Assembly: GCA_947373495.1 (NCBI GenBank)
Contig: CANBXZ010000009.1
Location: forward strand, 1 to 39,304
Length of the DNA stretch: 39,304 nt
Direction: 5' to 3'
Source of the DNA: Acetobacteraceae bacterium
GTDB taxonomy: Bacteria > Pseudomonadota > Alphaproteobacteria > Acetobacterales > Acetobacteraceae
In this document: positions 1 to 9,460 of the stretch, one piece after another
Layout: each line of letters opens with the position of its first letter
Numbering within the stretch: position 1 is the first letter of the stretch
Notes under the pieces: model-generated
The model's input: only the letters and a program-made list of their open reading frames with translations
Told to the model about the DNA's origin: nothing
Database searches by the model: none
Translations under genes and position numbers: made by a program

Positions 1-676
1 CCAAGGGCACGGTCACCGCGGCACGGGCGATCGCTTCTGCCACCAGCGCCGCTCCGCGCTGGTTCCAGTGCGTGTCGGTGCGGAAATAGGCATCGCCGCC
101 GGCCTTGGCGTCCAGCAGCACGCCCAGCGTATCCACCGGTTCCACTCCATGTGCCCGCAGCAGCGCGGTAAACTCCCCATGGCGTTGTTGCGCCTGGTCG
201 GACCAGGGCGCCCCGCATAAATGCTCGCTGTGCACCCGGGCCTTGTCCGGCGTGACCGCCACGATCAGCGGAATGCCTCGCTCCCGCAGGCCGGCGGCGA
301 TGCGCCCCAGGCCGGCAGCGCGTTCTGCCATGGCCTGGTTGGCACCGGACCAGGGACGCAGTTCCTCTGTCAGGAACAGCCAGTTATCGCAGCCCAACCG
401 CACCTGCGGCCCGCCTGAGTTGAAAAGCTCCCACCGCAGCAATCCACCAGCAGCGCGCAGCGCGTAGTCGGCCGGCAGGGCATGGGCCATGATGTGGTTC
501 ACTGCCGCCGCGGTACGGCCGCCCAGGAAGGCTTCCAGCGTCAGTGTCTCGCGCAGCCGATTCAGGCTTTCCGGCGCAGAGATGGCGGCAATGCCCTGCC
601 AAAGCCCCCAGAGCATGACCAGGATCACCGCGACCCCCTGCCCCCTGGCCGCCGCGCGGGCGCCGTTCCAAGCCAT
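1..676 (-). CDS. AlgX/AlgJ-like SGNH-fold O-acetylation protein (C-terminus cut by window edge)
   Basis: Probable periplasmic partner of an MBOAT acetyltransferase in O-acetylation of an exopolysaccharide. I translated this frame by hand; 225 residues lie inside the window and the gene runs off its left edge. One hydrophobic segment (about residues 12-31) could be a signal anchor. The family's hallmark features follow: a DNWLFL stretch at 96-101, TPDK at 141-144, and a DTHW motif at 200-203 whose Asp200/His202 match the catalytic Asp-x-His of AlgX/AlgJ proteins. The serine of the triad would lie in the missing part. The ATG at 676-674 follows GGGAG closely and sits 11 bases after the stop of the upstream MBOAT gene, so the two are probably one operon. 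The polymer substrate cannot be told from this sequence. Confidence 0.8.
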   Translation of the reverse strand, partial: MAWNGARAAARGQGVAVILVMLWGLWQGIAAISAPESLNRLRETLTLEAFLGGRTAAAVNHIMAHALPADYALRAAGGLLRWELFNSGGPQVRLGCDNWLFLTEELRPWSGANQAMAERAAGLGRIAAGLRERGIPLIVAVTPDKARVHSEHLCGAPWSDQAQQRHGEFTALLRAHGVEPVDTLGVLLDAKAGGDAYFRTDTHWNQRGAALVAEAIARAAVTVPL

Positions 677-687
677 CGCGCGCTCCC

Positions 688-2109
688 TCAGAACTGGAAG
701 TACAGAAAGGGCACGGCGGCACGGCTGTACAGCAGCACCAGGCCCAGGATGAAGCCGACAAAGGGCGCAACCACCCAAACAGCCCGCCAGGCGGGATGCA
801 TCGACGCCGGCGCGCGTTCCCAGGGCAACCAGCGGCCGGCCAGCGGCAGGTAGGCCACGAGCAGCGCAATTGCCAGGGTCCACCACTGGTCCGGCATCAC
901 CTGCCAGGCCAGCATGTCGGAAAGCCTGGCGCCGTGCAGCCCCAGCATGCCGCCATACATCCGCCAGGTGGTCGCCAGGTCCGGCGCGCGGAAAGCCACC
1001 CAACCCACCACCACCGCCAGCATGGTGAGTGCATTGCCGGCGGCGTAGCGCATCGGCCCGTGCCCTGCGGCGCGCCAGGCCCGATGGGCCGCCAGCAGCC
1101 CTCCATGCCAGAAGCCCCACAACAGGAAGGTCCAGTTGGCGCCGTGCCAGAAGCCACCGATGACCATGGTGGCCAGCAGGTTCACATAGGTTCGGGCTTC
1201 ACCGCCGCGATTGCCGCCGAGTGAAATGTAGAGGTAGTCGCGCAGGAAGCGGCTCAACGTCATGTGCCAGCGTTGCCAGAAATTCTGGATGCTGCCGGCC
1301 AGGTAGGGAAAGTTGAAGTTCTCGGGGAAGTGGAAGCCCATCATCAGCGCCAGGCCGATGGCCATGGCACTGTAGCCAGCAAAGTCGAAATAGAGTTGCA
1401 GCGTATAGGCAATGGCGCCGGTCCAACTGTCTGCCAGGCTGGGTGCCGGCAGCGCGAAGACGGCATCCACCACCGGGCTCAAGGTGTCGGCAAAGGCCAC
1501 CTTCATGGCAAAGCCAACCATGAAGCGCCGGGCGCCCAGGCCAAACAGTTCCAGGCTATGGGTACGGCCCTTCAGTTCCTGCTCAATCTCGGCGTAGCGC
1601 ACGATGGGCCCGGCGATGAGTTGGCTGAAGATGGCCTTGTAGGCGGCGTAATTGACGAAGCTGCGCGAAACCGGAACGTCGCCGCGCCACACATCCACCA
1701 AGTAGCTGACGGATTGCAGCACATAGAAGGAAAGGCCGATGGGCAGCAGGATCTCGGACCAACCCATGGGCTGCATGCCCAGCCCGGCCAACAGGTCGTT
1801 GAACGCGGCCACTCCGAAGTTGGCGTATTTGAAATAGGCCAACACGCCGAGATTGCCGGCCAAACCAACCGTCAGCAGCCGGGTACCGTTGCGGGTCTTC
1901 GGCCCCACCCGGTCCATCGCCATGACGGTGGCGTAGGTGAACACCGTCACCGCCGCCAGCAGCGCCAGGAAGTCCACCCGCCACCAAGCGTAGAAACCCC
2001 AGGACAACAGCAGCACCGGCCAATTCCGATAGCGGAACGGAGTCAGGTAGTACACCGCGAAGAACAGCGGCAGGAACAGGAACAGGAACTCGAAACTGGC
2101 GAAGATCAC
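688..2109 (-). CDS. MBOAT-family membrane O-acyltransferase (AlgI-like)
   Basis: Integral membrane acyltransferase expected to pass acetyl groups across the membrane to a periplasmic polysaccharide-modifying partner. The 473-residue protein is rich in hydrophobic helices and carries the MBOAT core: WHMTLSRFLRDYLYISLGGN around 281-300 and GGFWHGANW at 318-326. His322 aligns with the family's catalytic histidine and His282 is the second conserved one. The open frame extends 50 codons upstream, but that part is polar, unlike the family and overlaps the neighbouring hydrolase gene. I therefore place the start at the GTG at 2109-2107, which gives the usual MIFASFEFLFLFLPLF N-terminus. The AlgX-like gene downstream makes this an AlgI/AlgJ-type pair; no polymer synthase is visible. 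Confidence 0.88.
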   Translation of the reverse strand: MIFASFEFLFLFLPLFFAVYYLTPFRYRNWPVLLLSWGFYAWWRVDFLALLAAVTVFTYATVMAMDRVGPKTRNGTRLLTVGLAGNLGVLAYFKYANFGVAAFNDLLAGLGMQPMGWSEILLPIGLSFYVLQSVSYLVDVWRGDVPVSRSFVNYAAYKAIFSQLIAGPIVRYAEIEQELKGRTHSLELFGLGARRFMVGFAMKVAFADTLSPVVDAVFALPAPSLADSWTGAIAYTLQLYFDFAGYSAMAIGLALMMGFHFPENFNFPYLAGSIQNFWQRWHMTLSRFLRDYLYISLGGNRGGEARTYVNLLATMVIGGFWHGANWTFLLWGFWHGGLLAAHRAWRAAGHGPMRYAAGNALTMLAVVVGWVAFRAPDLATTWRMYGGMLGLHGARLSDMLAWQVMPDQWWTLAIALLVAYLPLAGRWLPWERAPASMHPAWRAVWVVAPFVGFILGLVLLYSRAAVPFLYFQF

Positions 2110-2192
2110 GGGTGCGGGTTTTCCACCGGGCGTTGCATCAGTGTGCCGGCAACACAAACCCCCTGTCGAGGTTACGCCGGGGAAAAAGCGAC

Positions 2193-2831
2193 CTAGCTCC
2201 GCAGGAAAGGATTGGTTTGGCGCTCCACGCCAAAAGTGCCGCCCGGACCATGCCCGCACAGGAAGCTGATGTCATCGCCCAGCGGCAGCAGCTTGGTGAT
2301 GATGGCCTCGATCAGCGCCGCGCCGTCACCATAAGGGAAATCGGTGCGGCCAACGGAGCCGCGGAACAACACATCCCCCACCAGGGCCACCCGCATGCCG
2401 GTATTGACGAAGACCACATGGCCCGGCGTATGGCCAGGGCAGTGGAGCACCAGGAAATCCTCCTGGCCGATCCGCACCGTTTCGCCCTCAGTGAGCCAAC
2501 GGTCCGGCCGCACGGCGCGCGCCCCTTCGATCCCGTACTTGGCTCCCTGCGCAGCCAGGCCCTCAAGCAGGAAGGCGTCGCGCTCATCTGGCCCCACCAC
2601 CGGGGCGCCGGTCATTTCGCGCAGTTCGTCGGCACCACCAGCGTGGTCCATATGGCCATGGGTCAGCAGAATGGTAACCAGCCGAACCTTCAGGTGCTCC
2701 AGCGTCCGGGCGATGTGCGCCACGTCGCCACCCGGGTCCACCACCACGGCCTCCATGGTGCTGTCATCCCACAGGATGGTGCAGTTCTGCTGGAAAGGCG
2801 TGACCGGCACGACAGCGGCTTTGAGGGCCAT
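2193..2831 (-). CDS. MBL-fold metallo-hydrolase, GloC/YcbL-like (type II glyoxalase family)
   Basis: Probable cytoplasmic dinuclear-metal hydrolase acting on a thioester such as S-lactoylglutathione. The 212-residue protein shows the metallo-beta-lactamase signature LLTHGHMDHAGG (HxHxDH), then LHCPGHTPGHV with the next metal-binding histidine, GDVLFRGSVGRTDFP with the bridging Asp, and a late CGHGPG histidine. The N-terminal VVPVTPFQQNC and the short length match the single-domain YcbL/GloC branch and not the longer GloB, which has an extra substrate-binding domain. Its ATG follows GGAG at a normal distance. It is transcribed divergently from the EamA exporter, and 83 bases separate its stop from the MBOAT start. 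Substrate assignment is by family only. Confidence 0.85.
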   Translation of the reverse strand: MALKAAVVPVTPFQQNCTILWDDSTMEAVVVDPGGDVAHIARTLEHLKVRLVTILLTHGHMDHAGGADELREMTGAPVVGPDERDAFLLEGLAAQGAKYGIEGARAVRPDRWLTEGETVRIGQEDFLVLHCPGHTPGHVVFVNTGMRVALVGDVLFRGSVGRTDFPYGDGAALIEAIITKLLPLGDDISFLCGHGPGGTFGVERQTNPFLRS

Positions 2832-2934
2832 GGCGGCGCTCCATCGAGGGGTGGTTACCCGCCGGCTGTGCGGCGGCGTGACGACGGCGTCAACCCGGCT
2901 GGACCGCGGCGAGGTTCAACCGCAGGGTGGCGGC

Positions 2935-3858
2935 ATGGGAAAACCCTCTGCTGCCGCCGAATCCGGTCCTTTGCCGCCAGTAGCCGTGGCCACCATGCTG
3001 ATACTCTGCCTGGCCTGGGGGCTGAACATGGTGGCGGTGAAGCTGGGCAATGCCGGCATTCCGCCGGTGTTGCAGGCCGGTGTGCGCAGCCTGGTGGCGG
3101 CAGCACTGGTTGCGCTGTGGTGCCGCTGGCGGGGCATTTCGCTGGCCGGCTGGCGTGGCGAGGCATTCTGGCCCGGACTGACGGCCGGGCTGCTGTTCGG
3201 GCTGGAATTCCTGATGATCTTCATCGGGTTGCAGCACACCTCCGCGGCCCGGGCGGTACTGTTCCTGTATGGCGCTCCCTTCTTTGTCGCCGCTGGCGCG
3301 CATTGGCTGCTTCCGGATGACAAGCTTACCCCCGCGCGGTTGGCCGGCCTGGTACTGGCTTTCTCCGGCTTGCTGCTCGCCTTCGGCGACAAGGCCCAAG
3401 GCGCCTCCAGTTGGATGGGAGACCTGTTGCTGCTGGGCGCGGGGCTGTTCTGGGGTGCCACCACGGTGCTGGTAAAGGCCAGCGCATTGCGTCGCGCCGC
3501 TCCGGCGCTGGTACTGCAATACCAGTTGGTGGTCTCGGCGCTGCTGCTGCTGGCGGCCTCCCCGCTGCTGGGGGAGAGTTGGCGCCTGACGCTGACGCCA
3601 ACCGTGATGCTGGCCTTTGCCTATCAGGCCATTGGCGTTGCCTTCGCCAGCTATACTGCCTGGTTCTGGTTGGTGGGGCGTTATTCGGCCTCGCGGCTTT
3701 CCGCCTTCAGCTTTCTCACCCCGATCTTTGGCGTGCTCGCAGGGGTCGTGCTGCTGGGGGAAGCTGTTGGGTCGCTGTTGGTGGTGGCCATGGCTCTGGT
3801 GGCTGCGGGCCTATGGCTGGTCAATCGTCCCTCCGCAACGAATACCAACTCGCCCTGA
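2935..3858 (+). CDS. EamA/DMT-family inner-membrane exporter
   Basis: Drug/metabolite transporter of the EamA type with two five-helix repeats, likely an exporter of small metabolites; substrate unknown. The 307-residue protein has about ten hydrophobic segments. The first begins at ATMLILCLAWGLNMVAVKLG, the usual EamA opening, and the second repeat starts around MGDLLLLGAGLFWGATTVLVK. The frame is open far upstream, but that part lies opposite the hydrolase gene and is not membrane-like, so I take the ATG at 2935, preceded by AGGGTGG. The gene is monocistronic on present evidence: a divergent gene lies 103 bases upstream and 186 bases separate it from urtA. Confidence 0.85.
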   Translation: MGKPSAAAESGPLPPVAVATMLILCLAWGLNMVAVKLGNAGIPPVLQAGVRSLVAAALVALWCRWRGISLAGWRGEAFWPGLTAGLLFGLEFLMIFIGLQHTSAARAVLFLYGAPFFVAAGAHWLLPDDKLTPARLAGLVLAFSGLLLAFGDKAQGASSWMGDLLLLGAGLFWGATTVLVKASALRRAAPALVLQYQLVVSALLLLAASPLLGESWRLTLTPTVMLAFAYQAIGVAFASYTAWFWLVGRYSASRLSAFSFLTPIFGVLAGVVLLGEAVGSLLVVAMALVAAGLWLVNRPSATNTNSP

Positions 3859-3873
3859 AATTGATCCAAATAG

Positions 3874-3900
3874 TGCCTGTTTTTTATGCGATGCCTATTT
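3874..3900 (+). promoter_or_regulatory. Candidate enhancer (NtrC-type UAS) upstream of urtA
   Basis: An AT-rich patch in otherwise GC-rich DNA holds two near-copies of TGCCT(G/A)TTT, starting at 3874 and 3892. They lie about 90-115 bases before the start predicted from the sigma-54 promoter at 3961-3977, a normal distance for NtrC binding. Agreement with the palindromic NtrC consensus is poor, so this is only a candidate. Confidence 0.3.
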
Positions 3901-3960
3901 AGTCGCCAACTGCGTTCTCAGGTCATCACGGAAACGCCAGTAACCCGGTCATCCAGCCCG

Positions 3961-3977
3961 TGGCACGCCACTCGCAT
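3961..3977 (+). promoter_or_regulatory. Sigma-54 (RpoN) promoter of the urt operon
   Basis: TGGCACG-CCAC-TCGCAT matches the RpoN consensus TGGCACG-N4-TTGCW with one mismatch. The invariant GG (3962-3963) and GC (3974-3975) have the exact -24/-12 spacing. Transcription would start near 3987 and give a leader of about 58 bases before the urtA ATG. Nitrogen control of urea uptake through NtrC and RpoN is well known, which supports the call. Confidence 0.75.
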
Positions 3978-4044
3978 TGGCAATTGTGGATGAAGCGCCT
4001 CAAGCGGTTTCAGCCAGAACAAAGCCAGCCAAGAAAGGCTTCGC

Positions 4045-5283
4045 ATGACCAACTTCACCCTCACCCGTCGCGGCGCCATCGCCGGCCTGGGTGCCGCGCT
4101 CGCCATGCCGGCGATCCGTCCTTCCTTCGCCCAGGGCGCCCCGATCAAGGTGGGCGTGCTGCACTCGCTCTCCGGCACCATGGCCATCAGCGAAACCGCG
4201 CTGCGCGACACCGTGCTGATGATGGTCCAGGACCTCAACAGCAAGGGCGGCCTGCTTGGTCGCCGGGTTGAGGCCGTGGTTGTCGACCCTGCCTCCAACT
4301 GGCCGCTCTTCGCCGAAAAGGCGCGCGAACTGCTGCAGGTGGCCAAGGTGGATGTCACCTTCGGCTGCTGGACCTCGGTGTCCCGCAAGTCCGTGCTGCC
4401 GGTGTTCGAGGAACTGAACGGCCTGCTGTTCTACCCGGTGCAGTACGAAGGCGAGGAGCAGAGCCGCAACATCTTCTACACCGGCGCCGCGCCGAACCAG
4501 CAGGCCATCCCGGCGCTGGACTACCTGCTGGGTGCCGATGGCGGCAACGCCAAGCGCATCGCGCTGCTGGGCACCGACTATGTCTACCCGCGCACCACCA
4601 ACCGCATCCTGCGCAACTACCTGCTGTCCAAGGGCTTCACCGCCGACGACATCATGGAGGAATACACCCCGTTCGGTCACAGTGACTGGCAGGGCATTGT
4701 CAGCCAGGTGAAGCGCTTCGCGTCCGCCGGCAAGAAGACCGCCATCGTCAGCACCATCAACGGCGATGCCAACGTTCCGTTCTACCGGGAACTGGGCAAC
4801 CAGGGCATCAAGGCGGAAGACATTCCCTGCGTCGCTTTCTCGGTTGGTGAGGAAGAACTGGCCGGCATCGACACCCGCCCGCTCGTCGGCCACCTGGCCG
4901 CGTGGAACTACTTCATGAGTGTGAAGAGCCAGGTGAACGACCAGTTCCTGGCGATGTGGCAGGCCTATATCAAGAACCCGCGCCGCGTCACCAATGACCC
5001 GATGGAAGCCACCTACACCGGCTTCAAGATGTGGGCACAGGCGGTGCAGAAGGCCGGTTCCACCAAGGTGGACGACGTCCGTGCGGCCGTTATCGGCCAG
5101 AAGGTCGCCGCTCCGTCTGGCTATATCGAGGAGATGCTGCCGAACCACCACCTGTCGAAGCCGGTGATGATCGGTGAAGTGCAGGCCAACGGCCAGTTCA
5201 ACATCGTCTACAAGACCCCGGCCGTGGTCGCGGCCGAGAACTGGAGCCCCTACATCCCCGAAAACGCGAACCGCCGCCGCTAA
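4045..5283 (+). CDS. urtA: Urea ABC transporter, periplasmic urea-binding protein UrtA
   Basis: Periplasmic receptor that delivers urea to the UrtBC permease. The 412-residue protein begins with a twin-arginine-type leader (LTRRGAIAGLGAALA), so it is probably exported folded by Tat. The mature part has the characteristic UrtA stretches IKVGVLHSLSGTMAISET, VVVDPASNWPLFAEKAREL, FGCWTSVSRKSVLPVFEELN and FYPVQYEGEEQSRN, which separate it from the related amino-acid receptors LivJ/LivK. The ATG follows AAGAAAGG with a six-base spacer. It is the first gene of urtABCDE and lies directly behind the sigma-54 promoter. A strong hairpin after its stop may let it be made in excess of the membrane parts. 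Confidence 0.97.
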   Translation: MTNFTLTRRGAIAGLGAALAMPAIRPSFAQGAPIKVGVLHSLSGTMAISETALRDTVLMMVQDLNSKGGLLGRRVEAVVVDPASNWPLFAEKARELLQVAKVDVTFGCWTSVSRKSVLPVFEELNGLLFYPVQYEGEEQSRNIFYTGAAPNQQAIPALDYLLGADGGNAKRIALLGTDYVYPRTTNRILRNYLLSKGFTADDIMEEYTPFGHSDWQGIVSQVKRFASAGKKTAIVSTINGDANVPFYRELGNQGIKAEDIPCVAFSVGEEELAGIDTRPLVGHLAAWNYFMSVKSQVNDQFLAMWQAYIKNPRRVTNDPMEATYTGFKMWAQAVQKAGSTKVDDVRAAVIGQKVAAPSGYIEEMLPNHHLSKPVMIGEVQANGQFNIVYKTPAVVAAENWSPYIPENANRRR

Positions 5284-5297
5284 GCGGTTCGTTCTGG

Positions 5298-5322
5298 GCG
5301 GCGCCGGCAACCCCGGCGCCGC
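5298..5322 (+). terminator. Intercistronic hairpin between urtA and urtB
   Basis: The arms GCGGCGCCGG (5298-5307) and CCGGCGCCGC (5313-5322) form a perfect 10-bp stem with a five-base loop, 14 bases after the urtA stop. There is no T-run. Such hairpins after binding-protein genes usually act as partial terminators or protect the upstream message, raising receptor over permease. That role is inferred here. Confidence 0.6.
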
Positions 5323-5361
5323 TTGCTTGCCTGCGCCCTTCCCCAAGCGCCAAGAAGACCA

Positions 5362-6939
5362 ATGAAGCGCCACCTATCCGGATTTCTGCCGTTCCTGCTG
5401 CTCTGCTGCCTGGCCTTCGCGCCGGCGCGGGCCCAGGACGCCTTCACCACCGCCCTGCCTGGCCTGGCCGGCAGCTTCGGCCAAATCGCCGAAGCAGTTG
5501 AAAAGCTGGGCACCTCGGCCGACCCGCGGGCGCTGCCGCTGCTGCAGGCGCTGCAGGATGGCCGCCTGCTGAAGCGCGAAGACGGCACCCTGCTGATCCA
5601 GACCGCCGCCGGCACCACGGAAGTGCTGGGCGGCAGCGCCACCGAGGCCGGCACGGCCGAAGCCGTGCGCGTGAACAATCGCGTCCGCGGTGCGCTGCGA
5701 GGAGCGCTCGGCTCTCTGCAAATCCTCTCCACCGACCCCGACGAACGCCTGAAGGCGGCAGAGGCGGTGTTCCGCAGTCGCAGCGCCGACAATATCCGCC
5801 CGCTGGAAACCGCCCTGTCACGGGAAACGGTGCCAGCCATCCGCACCCAGCTTGAACTGTCGCTGGCCGCCTCCCGCCTCGCTTCGCCCGACAATGCCGT
5901 ACGCCTGCAGGGTGTTGCCGCCCTGGCCGAGGTGACCGACCAGAACGCCCGCGCCCTGCTGCTGGAAACCAAGGCGCAAGTGCCCGACCTGGCCCGGCAG
6001 ATCGACGCCGCGGTGGCCAAGATCGAAGGCCGCCTGCGCGTGCGCCAGGTCGTCGAGACCCTGTTCCAGGGCCTGTCGCTCGGTTCCGTGCTGCTGCTGG
6101 CGGCGCTGGGCCTGGCGGTGACCTTCGGCGTCATGGGCGTCATCAACATGGCGCATGGCGAAATGGTGATGCTGGGCGCCTATGCCACCTACATGGTGCA
6201 GGAAGCCTGCCGCGGTACCTTCCTGGCGCCGGTGGCGCTGCCCCTGGCCATTCCCGCCGCCTTCCTGCTGGCCGCCGCCGTCGGCGCAGTGCTGGAACGC
6301 GGCTTGATCCGCTACCTCTACGGCCGACCGCTTGAGACACTGCTGATGACCTTCGGCGTCGGCATGATCCTGCAACAAGCGGTGCGGTTGATCTTCGGCG
6401 CGCAGAACCGCGAAGTGACCTCGCCGGCCTGGATGCAGGGCGTGATGACGCTGCCCGGCGGCCTGCAACTGACGCAGAACCGGGTATGGATCATCGTCTT
6501 CGGCCTGTTGGTGCTGGGCCTGGTGGTGGCCGCCATCCGCTACACCCGCTTCGGGCTGGAAATGCGTGCCGTGGTGCAGAACCGCCGCATCGCCGCCACC
6601 ATGGGCATCCGCACCGGCCGCGTGGATGCCCTGACCTTCGCCTTCGGCTCCGGCATCGCCGGCATGGCCGGCGTGGCGTTGAGCCAAATCGACAACGTCT
6701 CCCCCAATCTCGGCACCGGCTACATCATCGACAGCTTCATGGTGGTGGTATTCGGCGGCGTTGGCTCCCTGGCGGGCACGCTCGTGGGCGCCTTGATGCT
6801 GGGCGTGGTGAACAAGGCGATGGAGCCCTATGCCGGCGCGGTGCTGGCCAAGGTGGTGGTGCTGGTAGGCATCATGTTGTTCATCCAGCGCAGGCCGCGC
6901 GGGATGTTTGCTCTCAAGGGACGGGCGGCCGAAGCATGA
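5362..6939 (+). CDS. urtB: Urea ABC transporter permease UrtB
   Basis: Inner-membrane permease of the urea importer, paired with UrtC. The 525-residue protein has three parts. A Sec-type signal peptide (about 1-24, ending APARA-QD) is followed by a soluble helical periplasmic domain (about 25-225) found in proteobacterial UrtB but absent from LivH. The LivH-like permease core starts near VVETLFQGLSLGSVLLLAALG and includes the conserved GVINMAHGEMVMLGAY. I chose the ATG at 5362 because it gives the clean signal peptide; an in-frame ATG 13 codons upstream would put a non-signal segment in front. The stop overlaps the urtC start (ATGA), so translation is probably coupled. Confidence 0.95.
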   Translation: MKRHLSGFLPFLLLCCLAFAPARAQDAFTTALPGLAGSFGQIAEAVEKLGTSADPRALPLLQALQDGRLLKREDGTLLIQTAAGTTEVLGGSATEAGTAEAVRVNNRVRGALRGALGSLQILSTDPDERLKAAEAVFRSRSADNIRPLETALSRETVPAIRTQLELSLAASRLASPDNAVRLQGVAALAEVTDQNARALLLETKAQVPDLARQIDAAVAKIEGRLRVRQVVETLFQGLSLGSVLLLAALGLAVTFGVMGVINMAHGEMVMLGAYATYMVQEACRGTFLAPVALPLAIPAAFLLAAAVGAVLERGLIRYLYGRPLETLLMTFGVGMILQQAVRLIFGAQNREVTSPAWMQGVMTLPGGLQLTQNRVWIIVFGLLVLGLVVAAIRYTRFGLEMRAVVQNRRIAATMGIRTGRVDALTFAFGSGIAGMAGVALSQIDNVSPNLGTGYIIDSFMVVVFGGVGSLAGTLVGALMLGVVNKAMEPYAGAVLAKVVVLVGIMLFIQRRPRGMFALKGRAAEA

Positions 6940-8023
6940 GCGCGACAACCGTAACCCTTCCCGCCACGCCGCGCGTGACGCTGCGCCTAGTGCTGTGGGG
7001 CGCCGTGCTGGCGCTGGCGCTGATCCCGCTGCTGAACCAGTTGCCGGAAAGCTCGGCGCTGCATGTCGGCGACTTCATCGTCAGCGTCACCGGCAAATGG
7101 ATCACCTACGCCATCCTCGCCTTGGCCATCGACCTGGCCTGGGGCTACACCGGCATTCTGTCGCTTGGCCATGGCGCCTTCTTCGCGCTGGGCGGCTACG
7201 CCATGGGCATGCACCTGATGCGGCTGATCGGTCCGCGTGGCGCCTATGGCCACCCGGTACTGCCGGACTTCATGGTGTTCCTCGGCTACCAGGAACTGCC
7301 CTGGTACTGGCTGGGCTTCAACTTCTTCCCCTACGCCTTCCTGATGGCGCTGTTCATTCCCGGCTTGCTGGCGCTGATCGTCGGCTACCTGGCGTTCCGC
7401 AGCCGCATCACCGGCGTCTACCTCAGCATCCTCACCCAGGCGCTGACCTACGCGCTGATGCTGGCCTTCTTCCGCAACGACATGGGATTTGGCGGCAACA
7501 ACGGCTTCACCGACTTCAAGGAGTTGCTGGGCATGGCGCTGAACACGCCGCTGGCCCGTGCCATGTTGTTCTACGCCTCGCTCGTCGCGCTGGTCGGCAG
7601 TTACTGGGTGTGCCAGCGCGTCTCCATCAGCAAACTGGGCCGCGTGCTGCTGGCGATCCGCGATGCCGAAAGTCGCGTCCGCTTCCTCGGCTACAGCACC
7701 ACGCAGGTGAAGCTGTTCGTCTTCGTGCTCTCGGCCGTGCTGGCCGGGCTGGCCGGGGCGCTCTACGTGCCGCAGGTCGGCATCATCAACCCGGGTGAGT
7801 TCAGCCCCGGCAACAGCATCGAGGCGGTGATCTGGGTGGCGGTCGGTGGCCGCGGCACGCTGATTGGCGCGGTGCTGGGTGCCTTTTCCGTCAATGCGCT
7901 GAAGACCTGGCTCACCACCGCGGCGCCCGACCTGTGGCTGTTCGCCCTGGGCGGCCTGTTCGTGGCGGTTACGCTGTTCCTGCCGCGTGGCCTGGTGGGG
8001 CTATTCAGCCGAAAGGTGCAGAA

Positions 8024-8027
<4 letters not shown>
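6936..8027 (+). CDS. urtC: Urea ABC transporter permease UrtC
   Basis: Second inner-membrane permease of the urea importer (LivM-like). The 363-residue protein has a hydrophobic multi-helix pattern and the family stretches YTGILSLGHGAFFALGGYAMG, FLAYRSR-like LAFRSRITGVYLSILTQALTYAL, and NNGFTDFKELLG with GGRGTLIGAVLGA toward the C-terminus. It starts at the ATG at 6936 inside the urtB stop and ends in an ATGA overlap with urtD. The tight overlaps on both sides suggest fixed stoichiometry with UrtB and the ATPases. Confidence 0.96.
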
Positions 8028-8764
<737 letters not shown>

Positions 8765-8767
8765 GAC

Positions 8768-9460
8768 ATGCTGCGCGTTGAAACCATCGACCTTTCCTAC
8801 GGCGAAAGCATCTGCCTGCGCGGCGTTTCGCTGGAAGCCGACCCCGGTTCCATCACCTGCGTGCTGGGTCGCAACGGCGTGGGGAAATCCTCGCTCATGC
8901 GCTCCATCGTTGGGCTGGAACGCATCCGTGGCGGGCGGATCATGTGGGAAGGCAAGGACGTTTCCAGCCTTGCCGCGTCCGAACGCGCCCGCGCCGGCAT
9001 TGGCTACGTGCCGCAGGGGCGGGAGATCTTCCCCTTCCTGACCGTGCAGGAAAACCTGGAAACCGCCCTTGCCGCGGCCCCGCGCGGCAGCAAGGTGCCG
9101 GACGAGATCTTCGAGCTGTTCCCGATCCTCAAGCAGTTCCTCGGCCGGCGTGGTGGTGACCTTTCGGGTGGCCAACAGCAACAGCTTGCCATTGGCCGGG
9201 CGCTGACCGCCCGCCCTCGCCTGCTGATCCTTGATGAACCGACCGAAGGCATTCAGCCCAATGTCATCAAGGACATTGCCCGCGTCATCCGGCTGCTGGC
9301 GAAGGAACGGGGCATGGCCGTGGTGCTGGTGGAACAGTACTTCGAATTCGCCCGCGAATTGGCCGACCGCATCGCGGTGATGGTACGCGGCGAAGTGGCG
9401 CTGGGCGGCCCGGTGGACAGCCTGGACAACGAAGCCGTGCGAAAGCTGCTGACGGTTTAG
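8768..9460 (+). CDS. urtE: Urea ABC transporter ATP-binding protein UrtE
   Basis: Second ATPase of the urea importer (LivF-like), 230 residues. It has Walker A GRNGVGKSS, Q-loop region GIGYVPQGREIFPFLTVQENL, signature LSGGQQQQLAIGRAL, Walker B LLILDEPTEGIQPNVI and H-loop VLVEQYFEFA. It is the last gene of the operon. Its TAG stop is the first three bases of a structured repeat that separates it from the oppositely transcribed hyuA gene. No urease gene lies downstream, so urea hydrolysis must be encoded elsewhere. Confidence 0.96.
   Translation: MLRVETIDLSYGESICLRGVSLEADPGSITCVLGRNGVGKSSLMRSIVGLERIRGGRIMWEGKDVSSLAASERARAGIGYVPQGREIFPFLTVQENLETALAAAPRGSKVPDEIFELFPILKQFLGRRGGDLSGGQQQQLAIGRALTARPRLLILDEPTEGIQPNVIKDIARVIRLLAKERGMAVVLVEQYFEFARELADRIAVMVRGEVALGGPVDSLDNEAVRKLLTV

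Noticed and set aside
105-467. Plus-strand 120-codon frame at the left edge
   Set aside because: Opposite the AlgX-like gene, which has family motifs; Ser/Arg-rich shadow.
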